The position numbers and the translations under genes are program-made. 13,739 nt of DNA. Source: an uncultured Clostridia bacterium. GTDB lineage: Bacteria; Bacillota; Clostridia; Tissierellales; Peptoniphilaceae. The number at the start of each line of letters is the position of its first letter. Position 1 is the first letter of the stretch. The stretch lies in the NCBI GenBank assembly GCA_947254025.1, contig CAMYBS010000030.1, positions 1 to 13,739 on the forward strand. Direction: 5' to 3'. The notes beneath the pieces were generated by a model, which was not told where the DNA came from, did no database searches, and was given only the letters and a program-made list of their open reading frames with translations. Shown piece after piece: positions 6,893 to 13,684 of this stretch.

Positions 6893-7774
6893 TTAATTGT
6901 AGATTTGCTCAGCTGAGAAGCCGTTTCCTAATCTAATGTAGAATCTTAGTAGTTCTTCTAGTGCATATGCTGGAACTGGTCCTACTAGTTCTGATGACTT
7001 AACTGTAACACCGTAGCTTTCTGCTTCACTCTTGATAGTTTCGAACACTCTGTGTATAGGTGTCATTTCATAGTTAACTAAGTTCATAGATACTTGTGTG
7101 CACTTTTGATCTTCAATAGGTAGTGCTATAGCTCTAACTGCTGTGTATCCGCCAGTCTTTGCTCTAACTGATCTCATAACAGCTTTAGCGATATCCATAT
7201 CTTCAGTGTTTAGATATACGTTGAATGCGATTAGTGGGAATCTTGTTCCAGTAACTGTTGCACCGCTCTTAGGGTTGAACTTTCTTTCGCCTTCGTCTGG
7301 TGTCCAGTTTTCAGCGTCTTTAAGTCTTTCTTCAAGGCTTTCATACTCGCCCTTTCTTAGCTTAACTAGTGACTTTCTGTCTTCTCTAGTAGCTGAGTCT
7401 TCATAGTAGAATACTGGCACGCCCTTTGAGCCAACATACTTACCAAACTTGTGAACAACTTCGTTCATCTCATCAGTTGTCATGTCCTTAACAGGTACCC
7501 AAGCTGCAACGTCTACAGCGCCTTGACGAGGGTGTGATCCGTGTTGGGTAGTCATATCAACTCTGTCAAATGCAACGTCAACTAATCTTTTAGCTGCTTC
7601 TAGAGTATCTTCAACTGAACCTTTGAAAGTGAATACACTTCTGTTGTGGTCGCCATCGTAGTTAAGGTCAACCATAGTAACCTTATTGTCCTTTAAAACG
7701 GCCTCTTTAATTGCTTCGATAGTGTCCATGTTTCTGCCTTCAGAAACATTGATTTCTGCCATAATTGTTTTCAT
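6893..7774 (-). CDS. ftcD: Glutamate formimidoyltransferase (FtcD, formyltransferase domain only)
   Basis: A 293-residue single-domain formiminotransferase, the usual length of the stand-alone bacterial form without the cyclodeaminase half. It moves the formimino group from N-formimino-L-glutamate to tetrahydrofolate in histidine breakdown. Visible motifs are NVSEGRNMDTIEAI (9-22), LNYDGDHNRSVFTF (37-50) and HGSHPRQGAVDVAAWVPV (78-95), which holds the catalytic histidine region. KSGATVTGTRFPLIAFNVYLNT, in the middle, fits the second subdomain. No hut genes are adjacent, so it may serve folate metabolism; streptococcal FtcD is reported to process 5-formyl-THF. Its SD (AGGAGGT) is formed by the last codons and stop of the thioesterase gene, which implies coupling. 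Confidence 0.93.
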   Translation of the reverse strand: MKTIMAEINVSEGRNMDTIEAIKEAVLKDNKVTMVDLNYDGDHNRSVFTFKGSVEDTLEAAKRLVDVAFDRVDMTTQHGSHPRQGAVDVAAWVPVKDMTTDEMNEVVHKFGKYVGSKGVPVFYYEDSATREDRKSLVKLRKGEYESLEERLKDAENWTPDEGERKFNPKSGATVTGTRFPLIAFNVYLNTEDMDIAKAVMRSVRAKTGGYTAVRAIALPIEDQKCTQVSMNLVNYEMTPIHRVFETIKSEAESYGVTVKSSELVGPVPAYALEELLRFYIRLGNGFSAEQIYN

Positions 7775-7777
7775 AAT

Positions 7778-8434
7778 TTACCTCCTATATATCAGACTAG
7801 CATATACTTTAGTCTCGTCTTCTGAGTAGAATCTACAAGCTAACTCGTCATTATTCACTTCGTAAGCTAGCTTAACATCCTCTCCTAAGAGACACTGCTT
7901 TACATACTTTAGTCTTATGTTCTTTATATCTCTATCTATAAGCTTAATAATCTCATCTATATATACTGCGTTGTTGACGTGCTGGTACGAGTCTATGTGC
8001 TCACTTTTAATCACAAAGTCCCTTTCATGCTCATATCCAAGATACTCCTTAGTCTCAAGGTCTTGATCTGTGAAGAGCTTTTGAAAGTCATCATTTAAGC
8101 CAGATGCTCTGACTGGTCTCATACTTTCCTTGTCAACATAAACTATCTCGCATGTCGCGTTGATTATGGTTTTGCCAGCGGCCTCAATTAGAAACTGTCT
8201 ATATGAGAAGAAGCGGTTGACACCTGATGGCGTTGTATGAACTGTGATAGTATCAAAGTCCATAGTGTAAAACTCATCAGCGATATCTATGCACCACTTG
8301 TATATCATCCAAGCGACTTTATCGTCTTTGATGCCGTGTGAGTAGAGCTGCTTAAATGCTGCGTCCACCATCGACTCAACTGCTTTCTTTATGCTTTTTT
8401 CTTTAAATTCATAATCTTTTGTATATACTTCCAT
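7778..8434 (-). CDS. Acyl-ACP thioesterase-like protein (FatA/FatB family)
   Basis: A 218-residue double-hotdog protein, slightly short of the usual 240-250. The first half (about 1-120) has IDIADEFYTMDFDTITVHTT, then RQFLIEAAGKTIINA and RPVRAS, as in bacterial acyl-ACP thioesterases. The second starts near 137 and carries SEHIDSYQHVNNAVYID (144-160), the family's HVNN active-site motif. It would release fatty acids from acyl-ACP or acyl-CoA in the cytoplasm; the chain length is unknown. It is the first gene of the compact group leading to ftcD, mgtE, the glycosyltransferase and rlmD. The ATG has AAGGA upstream. A YbgC-like acyl-CoA thioesterase is the alternative, less likely because of the double-domain layout. 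Confidence 0.8.
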   Translation of the reverse strand: MEVYTKDYEFKEKSIKKAVESMVDAAFKQLYSHGIKDDKVAWMIYKWCIDIADEFYTMDFDTITVHTTPSGVNRFFSYRQFLIEAAGKTIINATCEIVYVDKESMRPVRASGLNDDFQKLFTDQDLETKEYLGYEHERDFVIKSEHIDSYQHVNNAVYIDEIIKLIDRDIKNIRLKYVKQCLLGEDVKLAYEVNNDELACRFYSEDETKVYASLIYRR

Positions 8435-8446
8435 AGTTTTCCTTAT

Positions 8447-8472
8447 GTAAAGCCCTCAAAAAAGGGCTCTTA
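8447..8472 (-). terminator. Weak hairpin between the DUF1858 gene and the thioesterase gene
   Basis: AGCCCT (8451-8456) pairs with AGGGCT (8463-8468) around CAAAAA, extendable by a G-U and an A-T pair on the minus strand. The following minus-strand bases are TTTACAT, a poor T tract, so termination may be partial. It separates the fprA/DUF1858 pair from the thioesterase operon. No clear promoter was seen downstream of it. Confidence 0.45.
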
Positions 8473-8477
8473 ATTTC

Positions 8478-8663
8478 TTAGTTATTTAAAGCTTCCATCA
8501 AGCGTGTTAGGTCTAAACCGTGTACTTGGCAAGCTTCTTCGATTGATTCCATTTGGCTTGAAGGGCAACCTACGCAACCCATACCATGTTCCATAAGGAT
8601 GTATGCAGCCTCTGGTTTTACTCTTAATAGTTCACCTATTAACATGTCTTTTGTTATTTCCAT
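8478..8663 (-). CDS. DUF1858 small redox-disulfide protein
   Basis: A 61-residue protein matching the DUF1858 / 'hybrid cluster protein-associated redox disulfide' pattern: [18 protein letters not shown], then [20 protein letters not shown] (25-44) with the CxxC pair C30/C33, then HGLDL. The family occurs in anaerobes next to redox enzymes and its biochemical role is not settled. It lies 33 bases after fprA on the same strand with SD GAGAGGTGAT, so it is probably co-transcribed with the flavodiiron protein and may act in O2/NO defence. That functional link is inferred from context. Confidence 0.85.
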   Translation of the reverse strand: MEITKDMLIGELLRVKPEAAYILMEHGMGCVGCPSSQMESIEEACQVHGLDLTRLMEALNN

Positions 8664-8696
8664 AATATCACCTCTCTTTATTTATACCCAAATGTA

Positions 8697-9893
8697 TTAT
8701 TTACCTTCTAATTTGTCTGCTACTTCGTCTGCTATTTGACGCAATACATTGTAATCTTCAGCTGTTGGACAGCTCCTTGTTTCAACTGTAGTCTCAACTA
8801 TGTCCATAGCTGATGCGTCTCTAAACTCTTTAAGTGACTTTAATGCACCGCCTGACCAGCTATATGAACCGAAGACAGCAAGTACTCTGTTTTGAAGCTT
8901 GTTCATCTTAAGTACGTTGACTAAATCGTTCATTAGTGGAAATAGGTCGTTGTTATATGTGCATGAGCCAAGAATAAGTGCCTTGTACTCCCAAATTTCG
9001 TTTAGGATGTAGGACTTATGTGTCTTTGATACATCAAACATCTTGATGTTCTTAACTCCTCTTTCAGCAAGTCTTCTTGCTATAGCCTCAGCCATCATCT
9101 CAGTGTTGCCGTACATTGTTCCATAAACAATGACAGCTCCGTCTGTAGTCTCTTGTCTAGACCACTTGTCGTAGCAATCGACAATCTTTTCTGGGTTCTC
9201 TCTCCAAACTGGACCATGGACAGGGCAAACCATGTTGATCTTAAGTCCTTCTAGCTTCTTAAGTGCTGCTTGCACTTGCTTTGAGAACTTACCAACTATG
9301 TTGGAATAGTAACGTCTTGTCTCTGATCTATATAGATCCCAGTTCATTTCGTCGTCGAAGATAGTTCCATCAAGTGCACCGAAGCCGCCGAAAGCGTCTT
9401 GCGAGAATAATATGCCCGACTTTTCTTCATAGCTAACCATTGACTCTGGCCAATGCACCATCGGTGTCTTAACAAATTTAAGTGATACTTCGCCCAGGTC
9501 AAGAGTATCAAAATCATCAACAAGCACTAGATTGTCCTTAACATGGTAGAAGTTTTCAAGAAGTTCAAAAGTTTTCTTGTTACCAACAAGCTTAACGTTT
9601 GGATAAAGATCGATTATAGTCTCGATTGCGCCAGAGTGGTCTGGCTCCATGTGATGAATAACTAAGTAGTCAAGATCTCTACCTTCAAGCACTTCTTTTA
9701 ATTTAACAAGAAAATCGTCTACTTTTGTAATTTTTACTGTGTCAAGTAAAGCAGTCTTTGTTGATTTGATTACATATGAGTTATATGATACACCTCTTTC
9801 AAGTGGCCATTGATTTTCAAACAATTGAGTTTGTCTGTCGTTAACTCCGATGTAATATAGAAAATCATTTATCTTTACTGATAACATGTTCAT
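8697..9893 (-). CDS. fprA: Class A flavodiiron protein (FprA-type O2/NO reductase)
   Basis: A cytoplasmic flavodiiron protein, 398 residues from the start chosen here. The metallo-beta-lactamase-like domain (about 1-250) holds the diiron ligands H81-x-E83-x-D85-H86, H147, D166 and H226. The flavodoxin domain (about 252-398) binds FMN through YGTMYGNTE (257-265). There is no C-terminal rubredoxin or reductase domain, so electrons come from separate partners. The family reduces O2 to water or NO to N2O in anaerobes. An upstream ATG at 9938 is open, but it lies inside the -35 element of a TTGAAA-17-TATAAT promoter, and only the ATG at 9893 has an SD (GGGGTGAT, 7 bases between GGGG and ATG). An ATG two codons later (9887) is a weaker alternative. 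DUF1858 follows. Confidence 0.93.
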   Translation of the reverse strand: MNMLSVKINDFLYYIGVNDRQTQLFENQWPLERGVSYNSYVIKSTKTALLDTVKITKVDDFLVKLKEVLEGRDLDYLVIHHMEPDHSGAIETIIDLYPNVKLVGNKKTFELLENFYHVKDNLVLVDDFDTLDLGEVSLKFVKTPMVHWPESMVSYEEKSGILFSQDAFGGFGALDGTIFDDEMNWDLYRSETRRYYSNIVGKFSKQVQAALKKLEGLKINMVCPVHGPVWRENPEKIVDCYDKWSRQETTDGAVIVYGTMYGNTEMMAEAIARRLAERGVKNIKMFDVSKTHKSYILNEIWEYKALILGSCTYNNDLFPLMNDLVNVLKMNKLQNRVLAVFGSYSWSGGALKSLKEFRDASAMDIVETTVETRSCPTAEDYNVLRQIADEVADKLEGK

Positions 9894-9909
9894 AATATCA
9901 CCCCAAATC

Positions 9910-9938
9910 ATTATATAATAAAGGAAGAATTTTTTCAA
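9910..9938 (-). promoter_or_regulatory. Promoter of fprA
   Basis: On the minus strand TTGAAA (9938-9933), a 17-base spacer and TATAAT (9915-9910) form a near-consensus sigma-A promoter. The predicted transcript would start about 9903, leaving a leader of only about 10 bases with GGGG at its very 5' end. The true start site may therefore differ by a few bases. Confidence 0.7.
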
Positions 9939-9968
9939 GCACTTTATATAGGCAATGGCCTTTATTAT

Positions 9969-9978
9969 AAGAGCTCTT
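9969..9978. repeat. Perfect palindrome overlapping the murE -35 box
   Basis: AAGAGCTCTT is a perfect 10-base palindrome whose last two bases are the first two of the murE -35 hexamer, in the middle of the divergent promoter region. It could be an operator, but its short length makes this tentative. Confidence 0.3.
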
Positions 9979-10005
9979 GAAATATAGCCTCCTTCGTTAT
10001 ATAAT
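9977..10005 (+). promoter_or_regulatory. Promoter of the murE-dacA operon
   Basis: TTGAAA (9977-9982), a 17-base spacer and TATAAT (10000-10005) give a near-consensus sigma-A promoter. The expected start is near 10012, followed by the SD TTAGGAG (10023-10029) and the ATG at 10037. It has the same hexamers and spacing as the opposing fprA promoter. Confidence 0.8.
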
Positions 10006-10036
10006 AAGAGAAAGATTATATGTTAGGAGTTAAACT

Positions 10037-11461
10037 ATGTTACTTAAAGATATATTAAGAGGCGTCTGTGACTACAGTGGCACTGAGTCCATAGATGATA
10101 TTGTATACAATAGTAAGAATGCAAAAAAGGGTACCCTCTTCGTTGCACTTAAGGGTGCACTTAGTGATGGTCACAAATACATTAAGAACGCATACGAGTG
10201 TGGCGCACGTGCCTTTGTAGTAGAAGATGATACTATGGCGCGCGACTTTCAAGATGCTACCTTTATAAAACTTGATAATACAAGGAGTGCTCTTGCCATA
10301 ATGTCGAGAAACTTTTTTAATAAGCCTGATGAAGACATAAAGATGATAGCGATAACAGGCACCAAGGGTAAGACCACAACAGCCAACATCATATACGCCT
10401 CTCTTAAGAAGATGGGCGCAAGACCCGGCATTATAGGCACTAACGGTGTCTTCTACGCTGATAAGGAAGAAGAGGTAAATAACACAACACCTGAGAGTTA
10501 CGAGGTATATAGGATACTTAATAATATGCGTAAGGCGAAGGTGACTCACTGCGTTTTAGAAGCCTCATCCATCGGTCTAAAGATGAAAAGGCTACTGGGC
10601 ATCACTTTTGATATAGGTCTGTTTACAAACATCTCACACGACCACATAGGCGGCATAGAACACCCAGACTTTGATGATTATTTCAAGAGCAAGATGCTAC
10701 TAAAGGACGTTTCGAAAAAATTTATATATAACAAGGACGATGCTAAGCTAAGGGAAGCGATAAAGGACGGACTTAGCTTCTCTATAGACGAAAAAAGTGA
10801 CTACAAGGCTGAAAATATTGTAGTCTCTGACGATATATTTAAAATACAAAGTGACTTTTATCTATGCGGCAAGTCTTTTGAGGTAAAGAGTATCTCATAC
10901 TACGACATATATAACTACCTTGCTGCCATAGCTGTCTTGAAAGAGCTTGGATATAGCTTTAGCGAAATCGTAAGTGCTGTTAAAAACATATCTATACGTG
11001 GCCGCTTTGAAGAGGTCAATGTAGCTGGTAGGCTTTACATCATTGACTACGCACACAACTACATCTCCTTAAAATCAATACTAGAGACTGTGAGAAAGTA
11101 TAAGAAGCATAAAATAATAACTATCTTTGGCTCTGTTGGCGGAAGAAGCGAAAAAAGACGTGAGGAGCTAGCTAAGGTAAGCGACGCTCTCTCTGATATA
11201 AGCATAGTAACATCTGACAATCCAAACTTCGAAGACCCAACGAAGATATGTAAGGAGATTGCTTCCTTCATCAATGGCACTCACTACACTGAGCCGGATA
11301 GAGCTAAGGCAATTGAGCTAAGCTACGAGCTTTCTGAGATAGGCGACATCATAGTCGTTGCTGGCAAGGGCCACGAGACTTATCAGCTAATTAAGGGCGA
11401 GAAGGTTCACTACTCTGACAAGGAGTCGATATTGAACTTGAAGGAGGCGCATGATGCATAA
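10037..11461 (+). CDS. murE: UDP-N-acetylmuramyl-tripeptide synthetase MurE, probably L-lysine type
   Basis: A 474-residue Mur ligase that adds the third stem amino acid to UDP-MurNAc-L-Ala-D-Glu in the cytoplasm. The N-terminal UDP-binding domain (about 1-95) is followed by the ATPase domain with P-loop GTKGKTT (108-114), TTPES (150-154), FTNISHDHIGGIEHPDFDDY (196-215) and K219, the likely carbamylated lysine. RGRFEEV (321-327) and DYAHN (337-341) lead into the C-terminal domain with SDNPN (393-397) and GKGHETYQ (443-450). The DNPR motif of meso-diaminopimelate enzymes is DNPN here, and the DHIG-IEHP-F-DYF segment resembles lysine-adding MurE of lactic acid bacteria, so lysine or ornithine is the likely substrate. 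It overlaps dacA downstream. Confidence 0.9.
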   Translation: MLLKDILRGVCDYSGTESIDDIVYNSKNAKKGTLFVALKGALSDGHKYIKNAYECGARAFVVEDDTMARDFQDATFIKLDNTRSALAIMSRNFFNKPDEDIKMIAITGTKGKTTTANIIYASLKKMGARPGIIGTNGVFYADKEEEVNNTTPESYEVYRILNNMRKAKVTHCVLEASSIGLKMKRLLGITFDIGLFTNISHDHIGGIEHPDFDDYFKSKMLLKDVSKKFIYNKDDAKLREAIKDGLSFSIDEKSDYKAENIVVSDDIFKIQSDFYLCGKSFEVKSISYYDIYNYLAAIAVLKELGYSFSEIVSAVKNISIRGRFEEVNVAGRLYIIDYAHNYISLKSILETVRKYKKHKIITIFGSVGGRSEKRREELAKVSDALSDISIVTSDNPNFEDPTKICKEIASFINGTHYTEPDRAKAIELSYELSEIGDIIVVAGKGHETYQLIKGEKVHYSDKESILNLKEAHDA

Positions 11462-12629
11462 ATTTAAACGAAGCATAATAAGCTTAATAATAGCTCTAAT
11501 GCTATGTACAAATTTAAGCTTTGCAAAGGACTTAGAAGTAAAGAATACAAGGTCATATATACTATACAACGCAGAGAATGACTCCATAATATCGAGCTCA
11601 TCAAACATTAACGAAGTCGTACCCATAGCCTCGGTATCAAAACTAATGACTTTCTATATAGCACTAAATAAATTAAAGAGCGGCGAAATTCATGAAAATG
11701 ACGAGATTGAGATAAAAAATGAGGACTGCTACCCAACTGGGAACAGACTCGGCGTGAAGCCTGGAGAAAAATACACTCTGCATAGAATGCTCGAGATTAT
11801 GATGACGAACTCGTGTAACGATATCACGGCTGCCATCGCAAGGCACATAGCAGGAAGTGAAGAGGTTTTCGTGACTATGATGAATGAAAAGGCGAAGGAG
11901 CTTGGCTACAAGGGTGCAGCATTCTATAATGCACATGGACTTCCTCGCCTACCTGACTTTAATCAAAACTCGATGTCTGCAAAGGACGTACTTGATCTAA
12001 CAAAGAGGATAGTTAAGGAGCACCCAAACTATATTGACTACACCATTACAGTGGCGATTGACTACCCTGAGAAGAGCTACCACGATGACAATACTAACCC
12101 GCTTTTTGGTCGTGAAGGCGTTACTGGTATGAAGACTGGCACAACGCGCGATGCAGGCTTTTGCTTCGTAGCGACTTTCCACACTAGTGGTGACGATGTG
12201 AAGACAAAGAACAATGAGTTTATCTTCGTAATGCTTGGTGCCAAGACTAAGGCACTGCGTGAAGAAAATTCCGCTGCGGCTTACGAATATGCCTTAGAAA
12301 ATTATTCAAAAAAGATACTTCTTTCAAAAAAATCAAGTAAAATTGCAAAGTATGGCCTTGATGATTACAAGGAAGAAGTACTTGAAATAGAGCCAAAGGA
12401 TGAGTATACAGTCTCTATCAAAAACGATGTGAAGACCGAGACTAAGTTTATAATGAACGATAAACTAGATTATAGTCATGTAAAAAAAGATGATAAAGTT
12501 GGCGAATATAAAGTTTACATCGATGGTGAAGAAGTTTTTAAGACAGATGCCATCGCTATGAACAATCTAACAAAGAAGACCATCTTTGATAAGATATATG
12601 AGTTCTTTATCAATGTTTGGAGCTTTTAA
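11454..12629 (+). CDS. dacA: D-alanyl-D-alanine carboxypeptidase (PBP5/DacA type)
   Basis: A serine D,D-carboxypeptidase trimming the terminal D-Ala of peptidoglycan stems outside the membrane. Numbering from the ATG at 11451: signal peptide 1-25 (hydrophobic IISLIIALMLCTNLSFA), active-site S61-x-x-K64 (SVSK), SCN (121-123) and KTG (228-230), then a PBP5-like C-terminal beta domain (about 295-370). The last residues (KIYEFFINVWSF) are amphipathic and would anchor the protein to the membrane. Two adjacent ATGs overlap the end of murE; the second (11454) has the better spacing, 6 bases from GGAGG, and is used here. It is co-transcribed with murE, so stem synthesis and trimming are encoded together. 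Confidence 0.93.
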   Translation: MHKFKRSIISLIIALMLCTNLSFAKDLEVKNTRSYILYNAENDSIISSSSNINEVVPIASVSKLMTFYIALNKLKSGEIHENDEIEIKNEDCYPTGNRLGVKPGEKYTLHRMLEIMMTNSCNDITAAIARHIAGSEEVFVTMMNEKAKELGYKGAAFYNAHGLPRLPDFNQNSMSAKDVLDLTKRIVKEHPNYIDYTITVAIDYPEKSYHDDNTNPLFGREGVTGMKTGTTRDAGFCFVATFHTSGDDVKTKNNEFIFVMLGAKTKALREENSAAAYEYALENYSKKILLSKKSSKIAKYGLDDYKEEVLEIEPKDEYTVSIKNDVKTETKFIMNDKLDYSHVKKDDKVGEYKVYIDGEEVFKTDAIAMNNLTKKTIFDKIYEFFINVWSF

Positions 12630-12654
12630 TATAAAAATTTTCAATGTGCAAAAA

Positions 12655-12690
12655 ATTTAAGGTAGCTAGCAAATTGCTAGCTACCTTTTT
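12655..12690. terminator. Strong bidirectional terminator between dacA and the DUF3021 gene
   Basis: GGTAGCTAGC (12661-12670) pairs perfectly with GCTAGCTACC (12676-12685) around AAATT, followed by TTTTT on the plus strand. On the minus strand the stem is followed by TTAAATTTTTT. It can therefore stop both the murE-dacA transcript and the converging DUF3021 transcript. Confidence 0.9.
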
Positions 12691-12700
12691 CGTGTCAAAA

Positions 12701-13129
12701 CTATTTTTTATCTTTTAATTTTTCATTCATTAGCTTTTCTACCCTTTTATAATGCAAATAGTTTAAATACCATAATATAACCGCAATTGCAACTGGCACT
12801 ATAAGCATTTGAAGTATATCAGCTACTCCGTAGCCTTCTTGTATAAAGCCAAAATTTAGAAAAACTACTATCATAATACCAATACCTGTAATCAAGTAAA
12901 TAATTGACTGAAGTGGCAAGCTTATTGAATCAATGTTAAATACAATCGAAGGAAGTCCATATCCAAGACCTATTAACAATGCTCCAATCATCGCCTTGGT
13001 AAAGCCATATGATCCAAGATCAAGAACTCCGCCTGAGACTTGCTCTTTACCTATAAGGCCAAAGACTGTAAAAAATAACGATATCGCTATCGCATATAAC
13101 GTAGACTTAAATAAATTTTTAAACTTCAT
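12701..13129 (-). CDS. DUF3021 membrane protein, partner of the LytTR regulator
   Basis: A 142-residue protein with four predicted membrane helices (about 8-26, 43-64, 72-92, 104-124) and a short basic cytoplasmic tail (HYKRVEKLMNEKLKDKK). Size, helix layout and position directly after a LytTR gene match DUF3021. In streptococcal LytTR regulatory systems (HdrRM, BrsRM) the membrane partner restrains the LytTR protein; the same role is inferred here. The helix-2 region is glycine-rich (ALLIGLGYGLPSIVF). The ATG has SD GAGGTGTT and follows lytTR by 9 bases, so the two form an operon. What it senses is unknown. Confidence 0.85.
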   Translation of the reverse strand: MKFKNLFKSTLYAIAISLFFTVFGLIGKEQVSGGVLDLGSYGFTKAMIGALLIGLGYGLPSIVFNIDSISLPLQSIIYLITGIGIMIVVFLNFGFIQEGYGVADILQMLIVPVAIAVILWYLNYLHYKRVEKLMNEKLKDKK

Positions 13130-13138
13130 GGTAACACC

Positions 13139-13573
13139 TCATATTCCTAAATAATTTTTCAAAAGAGCTATATAGTTTCTTGTTACATAATCTTTCAGTG
13201 AGTTTTCAAGAAAGACTGTTAAATTGCCACTAAAACCAGCCTCAACACGCTTTAACTTGTCTGCATTGATTATAACCTGCTTTGAAATGCGTATAAAATT
13301 CTTGGGAAGTCTCTCTTCGAAGCTTTTCAAGCTGTCCTTAGATGTGTATCTATCGTTTTCAAGATATATAGCTAGCCCCTCTGCCTCCACTCTTAAGAGA
13401 TAAATCTCCTCTGGCTTTATTATGATTTTTACATCATCTTTCTTTACTATGATGGGTCTACTAACACTATCAAGCATAGCTACTAATCTGTTGATTTCTT
13501 CTGTTACTTTGTCTGTACGTATTATTATCTCAGGCTCTCTATATGCACTTGATACTTCAATATTAACTTTCAT
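13139..13573 (-). CDS. LytTR-domain transcriptional regulator
   Basis: A 144-residue DNA-binding protein. Residues 1-40 form a short N-terminal extension rather than a receiver domain. The LytTR domain covers about 45-142: IIIKPEEIYLLRVEAEGLAIYL, then FIRISKQVIINADKLKRVE (93-111) and VTRNYIALLKNYLGI at the C-terminus. With no phospho-acceptor domain, control probably comes through the DUF3021 membrane partner encoded next. The start is ATG with AAAGGGGG upstream and a promoter 25 bases further. Proteins of this type often activate their own operon. Targets cannot be told from the window. Confidence 0.9.
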   Translation of the reverse strand: MKVNIEVSSAYREPEIIIRTDKVTEEINRLVAMLDSVSRPIIVKKDDVKIIIKPEEIYLLRVEAEGLAIYLENDRYTSKDSLKSFEERLPKNFIRISKQVIINADKLKRVEAGFSGNLTVFLENSLKDYVTRNYIALLKNYLGI

Positions 13574-13597
13574 ACTATATCCCCCTTTCTTGTCTTA

Positions 13598-13626
13598 ATT
13601 ATACTATGAGTTCTTAGGTATGTAAG
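13598..13626 (-). promoter_or_regulatory. Promoter of the LytTR-DUF3021 operon
   Basis: On the minus strand CTTACA (13626-13621), a 17-base spacer and a perfect TATAAT (13603-13598) are followed by SD AAAGGGGG (about 13582-13589). The weak -35 suggests dependence on an activator. Confidence 0.65.
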
Positions 13627-13631
13627 TATCT

Positions 13632-13665
13632 TCTTAATAAGATGCATTTAATCACTTCTAAGAAG
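13632..13665. promoter_or_regulatory. Candidate operator: two 11-bp dyads upstream of the LytTR promoter
   Basis: TCTTA-A-TAAGA (13632-13642) and CTTCT-A-AGAAG (13655-13665) are perfect dyads with a one-base centre. Their centres are 23 bases apart and lie roughly 46 and 69 bases upstream of the predicted transcript start. TTCTTA also recurs at 13611 and 13631. LytTR proteins usually bind direct repeats at about two-turn spacing, so either reading is possible. This is a pattern observation only. Confidence 0.35.
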
Positions 13666-13670
13666 CATAA

Positions 13671-13684
13671 GAAAAGCCCCGAAG
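13671..13684 (-). other. Half of a terminator-like stem
   Basis: GAAAAGCCCCGAAG looks like the A-tract and one arm of an intrinsic terminator reading on the minus strand (expected other arm CTTCGGGGC). No matching arm follows within the window. Instead an IS-end-like sequence begins, so the stem may be split by an insertion. Confidence 0.35.

Noticed and set aside
9894..9938. 15-residue N-terminal extension of fprA
   Set aside because: Its ATG lies inside the -35 hexamer of the gene's promoter and has no ribosome binding site.
10055..10549. 164-codon minus-strand open frame across murE
   Set aside because: It is antisense to a clear MurE coding region, has no family-like motifs and no SD; a shadow frame.
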